A DNA stretch of 64,000 bases from Fructobacillus broussonetiae (lineage in GTDB: Bacteria > Bacillota > Bacilli > Lactobacillales > Lactobacillaceae). This document shows, in pieces, positions 56,458-64,000 of the stretch (the first letter of the stretch is position 1; each line of letters starts with the position of its first letter). The notes below the pieces were generated by a model, which saw only the letters and a program-made list of their open reading frames with translations, made no database searches and was not told the origin of the DNA. The stretch is from positions 62,001 to 126,000 of the forward strand of contig NZ_JAAMFK010000003.1 of the NCBI RefSeq assembly GCF_018437275.1, in the 5' to 3' direction. The position numbers were made by a program, and so were the translations under genes.

Positions 56458-57398
56458 TCTTCCTTCATTTCTTTTGCAATCAATTCAAAAATGAGACCTT
56501 CTCGGACACCTGACTCTGAAAAAATAACGGATGGTGATCTCAAAACACGGGTCAAATTAAGTACTGGAAGAAGCCCCGAGATGATGATGTCCGCACGGTT
56601 CTTTTCTAAACCAGCCAAGTGTTCACGCTCTTCACGCGTCATGTGTGAAATCGTATGGAAGATTTCTTTTACGTGTTCTTGGGTAATGGATAGTCCGTGG
56701 AGCTGGTCCACTCCACAGCTTGTCCATGCGTTCTTTTCAGCCATTTTTGCGAGTGAACGATTGGCGCCTCCAAGAAGAATAACTGGCCATCCCTCGTACT
56801 GTTTTTCAAAGGCTAATTCTTGAAAGCTCTTTTGAATCTTCTCACACGCACGGTGAATGTTTTCTTCCTTGACCTTATCAGCCAATTCGAACTTTTCTGA
56901 AAGGTTAACGGCTCCAAAGGGTAGGGAAACCTCAAGTTCTGCCTTTTTATTTTGATAAGGAACAACTTCAACGGATGCCCCGCCAGTGTCCAAAATCACC
57001 GCACGTTTCACATCAGGAAGACAATCTAACACACCTAAGAAATCATAGTGCGCTTCTTCTTCACCCGTCAAAATCCTGAGTTCAATCCCAACCTCTTCTC
57101 GAACACGGTCTAAGAACTCTTTTTGATTCTTCGCCGTTCGAACAGCAGCAGTCGTGATGCCGTGGATTTCAGTGATGCCATTTTTATCAATCACTGCTTT
57201 GTATTTTTTCAACACTTCAATGGTCTTATCCATCTGTGAGACTTGCAAAAGCAGAGTTTCGCCCATCCCTTTAGATAGACGGGTATCCTCTTTTTCGCGG
57301 AGCAACTCTCGGTAAGTTCCATCACTATTAAATTGTTCAAGAACTAACCGAGCGGAGTTGCTGCCCAGGTCAATGATTGCAATTTTCTTTTTCTGCAT
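56454..57398 (-). CDS. Ppx/GppA exopolyphosphatase-family protein
   Basis: A 314-residue ASKHA-fold phosphatase. N-terminal phosphate-1 motif AIIDLGSNSARLV, adenosine-type motif ILDTGGASVEV and catalytic Glu region GEEEAHYDFLGV are present. It would hydrolyse polyphosphate or pppGpp. It is short, lacking the C-terminal HD-like domain of longer Ppx. It is the first gene of the mvaA operon, coupled by an ATGA overlap. Confidence 0.9.
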   Translation of the reverse strand: MQKKKIAIIDLGSNSARLVLEQFNSDGTYRELLREKEDTRLSKGMGETLLLQVSQMDKTIEVLKKYKAVIDKNGITEIHGITTAAVRTAKNQKEFLDRVREEVGIELRILTGEEEAHYDFLGVLDCLPDVKRAVILDTGGASVEVVPYQNKKAELEVSLPFGAVNLSEKFELADKVKEENIHRACEKIQKSFQELAFEKQYEGWPVILLGGANRSLAKMAEKNAWTSCGVDQLHGLSITQEHVKEIFHTISHMTREEREHLAGLEKNRADIIISGLLPVLNLTRVLRSPSVIFSESGVREGLIFELIAKEMKEE

Positions 57399-57449
57399 AG
57401 TAGCCTCGATGAACGATTATTTTCCAGTATAACATGGAAACAGAGGAAT

Positions 57450-57485
57450 GAAAAAAGCGCCAGAATGGGATTCTGGCACTTTTTC
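57450..57485 (-). terminator. Terminator of the LCP gene
   Basis: GCCAGAAT/ATTCTGGC arms with T-run. Confidence 0.85.
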
Positions 57486-57488
57486 AAT

Positions 57489-58649
57489 TTAGTATTCTAA
57501 TGTTTCACCGATTTGAGAAAGTGCGCGTTGTGCAATAGCAGTATCCTTTGATGGAACATCACCTGCAAATTGCAAACCTGTCTCACGTTCCTTCAAATCA
57601 AGTTGCTTTCGAAGCATGTCGGTGACCCGTTGCTTTTCGCTCTTCTTAACCATTTGGTAAGAAGCATCGTAAGAAATACCAGTACCTTGAAGATGATCAG
57701 AAACCAAGTTCTTGGAAGCTGCGCGGTACTTTTGTGCAACCTTAACAATGTCGTTGAATGACAAATCAGTCTGGGCGTTCTTTGAAACCGACTTAATGAA
57801 TGAAGAATCAAGAAGTGTTTGTGCGCTAACTGCCTTCTTCACCAGAGCCTCAAGAACCAATCGTTGACGTTGTTGTCGTCCATAATCTCCCTGTGGATCG
57901 TCATAACGCATCCGTGAGAAGGCCAAAGCTGCCTTACCAGTCAACTTTGTCTTCGAAGCTGACCAAGTAACCCCATTATCGTCGGAGTGTTCCCACTTGG
58001 TTGAACCCTTGTGGAAGCGGTAAAGGTCTGGACCATATGCGTGGGCAGTGTCTTGACTGTAAACGAAGTCAAACGGTGCCTTAACAGAAACTCCATCAAC
58101 CTTGTCTACCAAGGTTTCAAGACCTTCCATGTTAACCAATGCATATGAATCAACTGGAACGTTCAAATAATTTTGAACGGCTTCCATGGTTGCACCAGCT
58201 CCTCCGTAAGCAAAAGCGGCGTTCATCTTTTGTGGGAAAGTTTCAGAGTAACCCGGAATAACCGTCATGATATCACGAGGAATGGATACCATCGTTGTTT
58301 TCTTTGTCTGAGGGTTAATCGTAACGAGCATCATGGAGTCGGTGAGCCCATTACGGTCACGTCCCAAGTCACCAACGTCCGTTCCCATAAGCAAAATGGA
58401 AAATGGCTTTCCACGCGCAATCAAGTTGCTGACATTTCGGGTTTTGTTAAACTTCGCCGTTTTCTGAATGTCATCAATTGAGCTCTTGTACTGGGCGTAA
58501 AGGTAAGTTCCCCATCCAGCTACACCCAAAATGATGATCAAAAGAATGGATAGAATCCAGCGCTTTACGCGACTTTTCTTTTTACGGTTTGAACGAACAC
58601 CATCATAACGTTCTTTTCGTGAAAATTGATTTGGTTCTTGTTCAGACAT
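57489..58649 (-). CDS. LytR-CpsA-Psr family wall-polymer ligase
   Basis: A 386-residue LCP protein. A basic cytoplasmic head (about 1-30) is followed by one transmembrane helix (31-53) and the extracellular LCP domain from about residue 80, with LLMGTDVGDLGRDRNGLTDSMMLVTINP, conserved Arg in SIPRDIMTVIPG and FSRMRYDDPQGDYGRQQRQR. These enzymes transfer teichoic acids or capsular glycopolymers from lipid carriers to peptidoglycan. It is monocistronic. The tail (about 320-386) is poorly conserved. Confidence 0.93.
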   Translation of the reverse strand: MSEQEPNQFSRKERYDGVRSNRKKKSRVKRWILSILLIIILGVAGWGTYLYAQYKSSIDDIQKTAKFNKTRNVSNLIARGKPFSILLMGTDVGDLGRDRNGLTDSMMLVTINPQTKKTTMVSIPRDIMTVIPGYSETFPQKMNAAFAYGGAGATMEAVQNYLNVPVDSYALVNMEGLETLVDKVDGVSVKAPFDFVYSQDTAHAYGPDLYRFHKGSTKWEHSDDNGVTWSASKTKLTGKAALAFSRMRYDDPQGDYGRQQRQRLVLEALVKKAVSAQTLLDSSFIKSVSKNAQTDLSFNDIVKVAQKYRAASKNLVSDHLQGTGISYDASYQMVKKSEKQRVTDMLRKQLDLKERETGLQFAGDVPSKDTAIAQRALSQIGETLEY

Positions 58650-58791
58650 GAATTACTGCTCTGCTTTCTAACGTATTGTGTTTTACCACTCTCATGTTCT
58701 TTATTCTATCATAGGACTTATTAAACAGAAGTTAAAAGCGGACGAAAACGCGTCAACTTAGCAAAAGCTTTACTTTCTTAGGAAAAATGTA

Positions 58792-58823
58792 TAAAAAAAA
58801 CGACTGCAGAAGCAGTCGCTTTT
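58792..58823 (-). terminator. Terminator of the LysM-CAP gene
   Basis: CGACTGC/GCAGTCG arms with a T-run on the minus strand. Confidence 0.8.
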
Positions 58824-58841
58824 AAATTTAATTAATTAGAA

Positions 58842-59552
58842 TTAACCAGCGATTCCAACGATCGTACCGTCAACGATTCCGAATCCAACCTTCGTGAATG
58901 AACCGTTTATCAACCAGTTGTGGTGTGCAGGTGCTGCAACCATGTTCGTTTCGTTGAACCATGCATCAACAACGGCTGATGGTGAAAAGTCGATAGCAAC
59001 AACTTCAGGACCAGCAACTTGTTCGAAGTGACCAGTTGGCAAACCACCGTTTGCAACGGCGTTAGCTGCACGACCTTGTGCGACTGAAGCCAATGATGCA
59101 TCGTATGATACAGGTGCCAAACCGTATGCGGCACGCTTAGCGTTCATCGCATTAATGATCGTTTGAACTGCACCGTTTGAACCAGCTGAGTATGCTGAGT
59201 AGTCAACGTTTTGGTTAACTGCGTCATCAGCTTGCGTGTTGTTGTTTGTAACAGCTTCAGTGTTAACGTTGTCTGATGATGCAGCAACATCTTCTTGAGC
59301 AGAAGCAGTAGCAGAAGCAGAAGCAACACCGTCAGTTGAAATAACATCACCGATGTAGATCATGTCGGCATCAGCAATGTTGTTGTGTGATACCAATTCT
59401 TCAACAGTCGTGTTGTTATCAGCAGCGATTTGTGACAACGTGTCGCCGGCCTTAACCGTTACATCGTTAGCAGAAGCTGAAACGCCAGCACCTGCAAGTG
59501 CAGTTGCACCAGCAAGAGTAGCCAAAATTGTCTTAGTCAAGTTATTCTTCAT
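58842..59552 (-). CDS. Secreted LysM-CAP domain protein
   Basis: A 236-residue secreted protein. A signal peptide (1-28, cleaved near SASA) precedes a LysM peptidoglycan-binding domain (about 31-74, VKAGDTLSQIAADNNTTVEELVSHNNI), a low-complexity Ala/Ser/Asn/Asp linker (75-125) and a CAP domain with NAKRAAYGLAPVSYDASLASVAQGRA and GHFEQ. CAP proteins of lactic acid bacteria are secreted, wall-associated and of uncertain activity. A WalR-type box upstream suggests control by the WalRK wall-homeostasis system. Confidence 0.9.
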   Translation of the reverse strand: MKNNLTKTILATLAGATALAGAGVSASANDVTVKAGDTLSQIAADNNTTVEELVSHNNIADADMIYIGDVISTDGVASASATASAQEDVAASSDNVNTEAVTNNNTQADDAVNQNVDYSAYSAGSNGAVQTIINAMNAKRAAYGLAPVSYDASLASVAQGRAANAVANGGLPTGHFEQVAGPEVVAIDFSPSAVVDAWFNETNMVAAPAHHNWLINGSFTKVGFGIVDGTIVGIAG

Positions 59553-59662
59553 GAGAGACTCTCCGTATTTTTGTTTTATATTGGATATTAGTAGGTTACG
59601 CGCCTACGCTCAATCTATATTCCTATTGTAGGATACTGTGTTTACCACAAGATTTCCCGTAG

Positions 59663-59679
59663 GTTACACTCATATTACA
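59663..59679 (-). promoter_or_regulatory. WalR-type box upstream of the LysM-CAP gene
   Basis: Minus-strand TGTAAT-ATGAG-TGTAAC fits the WalR consensus TGTNAN-N5-TGTNAN exactly. It lies about 45 bases before a TACAAT -10 element. Confidence 0.7.
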
Positions 59680-59701
59680 ATAAAAGGAAATTTATTGCAA
59701 C

Positions 59702-60670
59702 TCAGAAGGTCAATAAAATCGAACCATATGTGAAACCAGCGCCAAATCCGGTCAATAAGACCTTCTTTCCACTCAAATCAACTGAGGAATTTAGTTGGTC
59801 AAACGCCATTGCAATACCGGCTGATGATGAATTTCCATATTCCTCAACGTTTGTGATGAACTTAGTCATTGGCTGCTTTAGTGATTCCGAAATTTTTTCA
59901 ATCATCCGTAAATTCGCCTGATGCAAGATGATGTAATCAACGGAATCCAGCGTCACGTCCTGTTCTTTTAAGAAGTCTTGAATGTGGGTTGGGATGTTAC
60001 TCGTTACCTCTTCGTAGACCATGCGTCCCTCTTGGACAAACGCATCAATCTGAGGGTAATTATCAGCCGAAAGGCTTGTCAGAGGTGCAATGCGACCGGA
60101 GTGCACGACTTTTTCGTCACCCTTTGTGTGCATTTCTTCACCAGCGATAACACCCTCTTCACTCGTTGAAAGTAAGACGGCACCAGCACCATCCCCAAAG
60201 AATACCGTAGACGTTCGGTCAGAGAAGTCCATCATCTTTGAGTTAACTTCAGCCGATATAACAAGCCCGTACTTGTAATCACCTGACTTCATGAACTTAT
60301 CAGCGGTCGCTAATCCGAACACAAAACCCGCGCAGGCGGTTGAAAGGTCAAAGCCCCAAGCCTTTGTTGCACCAATGTTCTTTTGAACAAGGGCAGCTGT
60401 TGATGGGGCCAAACCATCTGGTGTAAAGGTGGTCACGATGATGAACCCAACTTCATCCGCTGAAACCCCCGCTCTATCCAAGGCAATCTGAGCTGCTTTT
60501 GTCGCCAGGTCAGAGGTGTTTTCCCCCTTCAAGGAAACGCGCCTTGTTTTGATACCGGTGTGGGCGACAATCCATTCATCAGTTGTATCGACAACCTTTG
60601 CGAGGTCATCGTTTGTGACAATGTCTTCTGGCACGTAATGGCCAGAGGAAAGAATCTTCGATCCAATCAT
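59702..60670 (-). CDS. Second 3-oxoacyl-ACP synthase III (FabH paralogue)
   Basis: A 322-residue KAS III-type enzyme outside the fab operon. The triad is intact: Cys113 (TACAGF), His250 (ILHQANLR) and Asn280 (YGNSSSAG). It differs clearly from the operon copy (TVFFGDGAGAVLLS versus SVLFGDGAGGVLLQ; VAHTGIKTRR versus YPRTGIHNRH). It may prime with a different acyl-CoA or be used under other conditions. AGGT precedes the ATG. No terminator is obvious between it and the LysM-CAP gene. Confidence 0.9.
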   Translation of the reverse strand: MIGSKILSSGHYVPEDIVTNDDLAKVVDTTDEWIVAHTGIKTRRVSLKGENTSDLATKAAQIALDRAGVSADEVGFIIVTTFTPDGLAPSTAALVQKNIGATKAWGFDLSTACAGFVFGLATADKFMKSGDYKYGLVISAEVNSKMMDFSDRTSTVFFGDGAGAVLLSTSEEGVIAGEEMHTKGDEKVVHSGRIAPLTSLSADNYPQIDAFVQEGRMVYEEVTSNIPTHIQDFLKEQDVTLDSVDYIILHQANLRMIEKISESLKQPMTKFITNVEEYGNSSSAGIAMAFDQLNSSVDLSGKKVLLTGFGAGFTYGSILLTF

Positions 60671-60758
60671 ATTTTTACCTATTTGTTTTATTTATTAATA
60701 GAAGACAAACGCTTCCTTTGGCTTGCAAAAAGCGTAACCAGTCTATATAAAACTAACA

Positions 60759-60788
60759 TAAAAACCTCACTCTTTGGTGAGGTTTTTT
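60759..60788. terminator. Terminator of valS
   Basis: AAACCTCAC/GTGAGGTTT arms with A- and T-runs. Confidence 0.8.
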
Positions 60789-60830
60789 GAAATCAGATAG
60801 AAAAGTCGCTTCCTATCATTAAAGATTTAA

Positions 60831-63509
60831 TTAAGCTTTTTTAAGGTCAGCCAAACGTTTCTTCGTCGCTTCGGCCTTTTCTTGCCAATCAGCTAACTTT
60901 TCCTTCTCCTTAGCCACAACAGCTTCGGGAGCAGATGAAACAAACTTTTCGTTTGAAAGCTTTCCGTTTCCACGGGCAACTTCCTTTTCAAACTTAGCCA
61001 ATTCGCCTTCCAAACGTTCGATTTCAGCATCGATGTCAATCAAACCAGCAAGTGGTACGTAAACTTCTGCACCAGTAATCACTTGTGACATAGCCAAATC
61101 AGGCACTTCAACGTTTTCATCAATCGTGAGTGACTTAGGCTTAACGAAGCGGTTAATGTAGTCCGCGTTATCGTTGAAGATGGATACCAAGTTAGCATCC
61201 TTGACCTTGATCATCACGTCAATTTCCTTAGACATTGGCGCCTTTGCTTCGGCACGAATGGTACGAACGGCGACAATCAAATCTTGCAAAGACTTAAATG
61301 AAGCCGCCGCTTCTTCGTTTGAAAGTTCATCCTTATAAACTGGATAAGCTTGGATACCCAAGTGAGCATCCTTACCAGCTTGTTCTGGCATTTCTTGCCA
61401 GATGGCTTCAGCCATGAACGGCATGATTGGTTGGAGCAAACGCAATGTTTGATCCAAGACGTAGGCAAGTGTTTCTTGCACGGCTGTCTTGTCGCCATCC
61501 CCGTTCAATGATTCCTTGGTCATTTCAATGTACCAGTCGGCAAAGTCAGACCAGATGAAGTTGTACAAGTCACGTCCGGCTTCACCGAATTCGAACTTGT
61601 CAAACATCGCGGTAACATTCTTCACCGTCTTGTTCAAACGGTCCAAGATCCACTTATCAGCAAGGGACAACTTTGATGCATCTGGGATACGGGCGACCGT
61701 ATCTTCTTCCAAGTTCATGATAACGTAACGGGAAGCGTTCCAAATCTTGTTAATAAAGTTCCAGGCAGCGTCCATCTTTTCGTAAGTAAAGCGGACATCT
61801 TGACCTGGCGTTGAACCCGTAGCCAAGAACCAACGCAAGGCATCGGCACCGTACTTTTCGATGACATCCATTGGATCAACACCGTTTCCAAGTGACTTAG
61901 ACATCTTGCGGCCTTCACCGTCACGAATCAAACCGTGAATCAACACGTTCTTAAATGGACGTTTTCCAGTGAATTCCTTTCCTTGGAACATCATACGAGC
62001 AACCCAGAAGAAGATGATGTCATATCCCGTAACCAACGTGTTGGTTGGGTAGTACTTCTTGTAGTCTTCCGCGTTTTCGTTTGGCCAACCCATGGTTGAG
62101 AATGGCCAGAGGGCAGATGAGAACCAAGTGTCCAATACGTCTTCGTCACGAACCCAGTCGTCACCAGGCGCTTTCGTCCCAACATAGATTTCTTCTTGGT
62201 CCGTTCCCTTGTTCTTGTACCAAGCAGGAATCTGGTGACCCCACCAAAGTTGACGAGAGATAACCCAGTCGCGGATGTTGTCCATCCAGCGGGTGAACGT
62301 GTCTTCAAAACGGCCTGGTACGAAGTTGACTTTTTCGTCTTCGTTTTGTTGCATGGCCAAAATTTGCTTAGCCAATGGCTCCATCTTAACGAACCACTGC
62401 GTTGAAAGACGTGATTCGATGGCAACACCCGTACGTTCTGAGTGACCAACGGAGTGGACGTATGGCTCGATGCGGAGCATGTCGCCCGCCTCTTCCATGT
62501 CCGCTACCATGGCCTTGCGCGCTTCAAAACGGTCCAAGCCTTCGTACTTGCCAGCGTTAGCGTTCATGTGCGCGTCTTCAGTCATCGTGTTGATGCGTTC
62601 CAAATCGTGACGGTTACCAACTTGGAAGTCGTTTGGGTCGTGGGCCGGTGTAATCTTCACCATTCCAGTTCCGAAGTCCTTTTCCACGTATTCGTCGGCG
62701 ATGATTGGAATTTCGCGACCAACGAGCGGCACCTTAACCGTCTTACCAACGATGTCCTTGTAACGTTCGTCAGATGGGTTTACAGCAACAGCAACGTCAC
62801 CAAAAATCGTTTCTGGACGAGTCGTTGCAATTTCGATGTAGTCCTTACCGTCCAAGGTCGTACCATCCGTGAATGGGTACTTGACGTGGTAGAAGGCCCC
62901 TTCATCGTCTTGGTAGATAACTTCGATGTCAGACAAAGCAGTACGAGCCTGTGGATCCCAGTTGATGATGTATTCACCACGGTAGATCAAGCCCTTGTTG
63001 TAGAGGTCAACGAAAACCTTGTTAACGGCTTCGTTCAAACCAGAATCCAAGGTGAAACGTTCACGGTCGTAGTCCAATGAAAGTCCCATCTTACCCCATT
63101 GTTGCTTGATGGTTGAGGCGTATTCGTTCTTCCAGTCCCAAACTTGTTCCACGAACTTTTCGCGACCCAAGTCGTAACGGGAGATCCCTTCGTCGCGCAA
63201 ACGTTGTTCAACCTTCGCCTGCGTTGCGATTCCGGCGTGATCCATTCCTGGCAACCAGAGCGTGTCGAATCCCTGCATGCGCTTTTGACGGATAATCATG
63301 TCTTGGAGCGTCGTGTCCCAAGCGTGACCCAAGTGCAACTTTCCAGTGACGTTTGGCGGTGGGATAACGATTGAATATGGTTCTGGTTCGTTTCCTTGGA
63401 TGGCCTTGTTTGCTTCAGGCGCAAAGAGCTTTTCATCCAACCAGTCTTGGTAGCGACCGGCTTCGACCGCTGTTGGGTCGTATTTCGTTGACATGTTTAC
63501 ATCACGCAT
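60831..63509 (-). CDS. valS: Valyl-tRNA synthetase
   Basis: An 892-residue class I synthetase. The HIGH motif is HLGH in [17 protein letters not shown] in [11 protein letters not shown], with the editing CP1 domain between. A C-terminal coiled coil rich in Glu/Lys/Ala (about 825-892) is present. The ATG at 63509 follows GGAGAA by 6 bases; another ATG lies 15 bases downstream. It is preceded by a T-box leader that senses uncharged tRNA-Val. Confidence 0.96.
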   Translation of the reverse strand: MRDVNMSTKYDPTAVEAGRYQDWLDEKLFAPEANKAIQGNEPEPYSIVIPPPNVTGKLHLGHAWDTTLQDMIIRQKRMQGFDTLWLPGMDHAGIATQAKVEQRLRDEGISRYDLGREKFVEQVWDWKNEYASTIKQQWGKMGLSLDYDRERFTLDSGLNEAVNKVFVDLYNKGLIYRGEYIINWDPQARTALSDIEVIYQDDEGAFYHVKYPFTDGTTLDGKDYIEIATTRPETIFGDVAVAVNPSDERYKDIVGKTVKVPLVGREIPIIADEYVEKDFGTGMVKITPAHDPNDFQVGNRHDLERINTMTEDAHMNANAGKYEGLDRFEARKAMVADMEEAGDMLRIEPYVHSVGHSERTGVAIESRLSTQWFVKMEPLAKQILAMQQNEDEKVNFVPGRFEDTFTRWMDNIRDWVISRQLWWGHQIPAWYKNKGTDQEEIYVGTKAPGDDWVRDEDVLDTWFSSALWPFSTMGWPNENAEDYKKYYPTNTLVTGYDIIFFWVARMMFQGKEFTGKRPFKNVLIHGLIRDGEGRKMSKSLGNGVDPMDVIEKYGADALRWFLATGSTPGQDVRFTYEKMDAAWNFINKIWNASRYVIMNLEEDTVARIPDASKLSLADKWILDRLNKTVKNVTAMFDKFEFGEAGRDLYNFIWSDFADWYIEMTKESLNGDGDKTAVQETLAYVLDQTLRLLQPIMPFMAEAIWQEMPEQAGKDAHLGIQAYPVYKDELSNEEAAASFKSLQDLIVAVRTIRAEAKAPMSKEIDVMIKVKDANLVSIFNDNADYINRFVKPKSLTIDENVEVPDLAMSQVITGAEVYVPLAGLIDIDAEIERLEGELAKFEKEVARGNGKLSNEKFVSSAPEAVVAKEKEKLADWQEKAEATKKRLADLKKA

Positions 63510-63546
63510 GCGCTTCTCCTTCTTGTTCCCGGCGGTTTTTATACAT

Positions 63547-63732
63547 AAAAAAACGCGCCCTAATCTTTCGATTAGGACGCTTAACACGTGGTACCACCTA
63601 AATTGCGCTCGAGAGACCCGAGCACCACTTCATTATTAACAGTTTTAAACGCTAGCAACCTTCGGCATTAACTCTCCCGCTTTTCACCAAACAGCGGGTC
63701 TCTAAAAGTAGCGCTTGCCTACTCCTCTAGTT
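63547..63732 (-). promoter_or_regulatory. T-box riboswitch of valS
   Basis: The T-box sequence AGGTGGTACCACG (63599-63587) is followed by an intrinsic terminator (63581-63550, arms GCG.CCTAAT/ATTAGG.CGC with T-run), whose 5' arm overlaps the anti-terminator region. Stem I with GAGTAG and a GGGTCTC-type apical region lies upstream. The likely specifier codon is GTT (63659-63657), Val. Binding of uncharged tRNA-Val should stabilise the anti-terminator. Confidence 0.85.
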
Positions 63733-63738
63733 CACTTA

Positions 63739-63767
63739 AGTTTACAAAGCTTTTAAAGGTTAGTCAA
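63739..63767 (-). promoter_or_regulatory. Promoter of the valS T-box transcript
   Basis: Minus-strand TTGACT (63767-63762) and TAAACT (63744-63739) with 17-base spacing. Confidence 0.7.
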
Positions 63768-63795
63768 GCTTTTGTTACTCTGTTAAAAATGCATC

Positions 63796-63827
63796 GAAAA
63801 AAGACTCCTGAAAGCAGGAGTCTTTTA
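63796..63827 (-). terminator. Terminator of the gene at the right edge
   Basis: AAGACTCCTG/CAGGAGTCTT arms with T-run. Confidence 0.85.
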
Positions 63828-63835
63828 TCTACCAA

Positions 63836-64000
63836 TTAACCCAAAGCTGCCTTTGCAGCATCAAATGCCTTTTGCGCAGCATCAACACGTGACTGGGCGG
63901 CATCGATTGCTTTTTGCTTATCCGCGTCATTATCGTAGTGAGCCCCTTGTGCTTGTTGCAAACCTGCCTTAGCATTTGACAAAGCACTTTCAGCATTATT
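63836..64000 (-). CDS. C-terminal end of an Ala-rich coiled-coil protein (partial)
   Basis: The last 54 codons of a leftward gene entering from the right edge. The sequence is Ala/Lys/Gln/Asp-rich with heptad spacing (KQKAIDAAQSRVDAAQKAF), typical of a long coiled coil as in surface or secreted wall-associated proteins. It stops at TAA (63838-63836) and is followed by a strong terminator. Its N-terminal part and function lie outside the window. Confidence 0.75.
   Translation of the reverse strand, partial: NNAESALSNAKAGLQQAQGAHYDNDADKQKAIDAAQSRVDAAQKAFDAAKAALG

Noticed and set aside
59144-59350. Leu-rich ORF inside the LysM-CAP gene
   Set aside because: Frame-shifted shadow of the Ala/Ser/Asn linker.

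Overview
The window reads as chromosome of a Gram-positive lactic acid bacterium of the Lactobacillales, most likely a Leuconostoc/Fructobacillus relative. The grounds are the complete dltXABCD operon, a FabK-type fatty-acid cluster preceded by fabZ/fabN-like and fabT genes, a mevalonate-pathway HMG-CoA reductase, LPxTG-type wall proteins, a D-2-hydroxyacid dehydrogenase, a tmRNA whose tag reads AKNNNSYAVAA, and GGAGG-type ribosome sites throughout. No phage, IS element, CRISPR array or rRNA operon is visible; this is ordinary, densely packed housekeeping and cell-envelope DNA. The species call is inference.

Layout. 0-5.6 kb: a thioredoxin-like protein, then leftward genes for a CiaRH-like two-component system with a PDZ-less HtrA protease, and acpS-alr-mazF. 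5.6-14 kb: dltXABCD, facing a rightward set (degenerate PTS EIIC-like protein, DUF915 hydrolase, TPM-domain protein, LemA); the two sets use nearly mirror-image promoters. 14-26 kb: AEC transporter plus D-2-hydroxyacid dehydrogenase, an SDR, a LysR regulator with divergent amino-acid permease, a GT39/GT2 pair, a quinone reductase and small membrane proteins. 25.9-36.8 kb: tmRNA and a 13-gene fab/acc operon with FabT-like operators. 36.8-46 kb: metallophosphoesterase, two tandem wall-anchored paralogues, gap, an ECF S-component, a FAD oxidoreductase and metG. 46-49.5 kb: a cystine ABC transporter plus secreted nuclease behind a cysteine-codon attenuator. 49.5-53.5 kb: tRNA-Leu, a zinc-sensor-like ArsR, uspA, mntH and a CDF efflux pump. 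53.5-64 kb: sirtuin, IpaB/EvcA-like protein, mvaA, ppx, an LCP ligase, a LysM-CAP protein behind a WalR box, a second fabH, valS behind a T-box, and the end of a coiled-coil protein cut by the window edge.

The most striking element is at 46060-46255. A short ORF with three successive cysteine codons followed by two prolines overlaps a four-segment alternative-hairpin array that ends in a strong intrinsic terminator, directly before the cystine transporter genes. This is the architecture of a trp/his-type ribosome-mediated attenuator, here apparently sensing cysteine. All four downstream proteins (1043 residues) contain no cysteine. The second theme is envelope control: the motif AATCTAAT occurs in both mirrored dlt/EIIC-like promoters and before the CiaR-like regulator gene, suggesting one envelope-stress circuit over protease, teichoic-acid D-alanylation and the EIIC-like/hydrolase/TPM genes.
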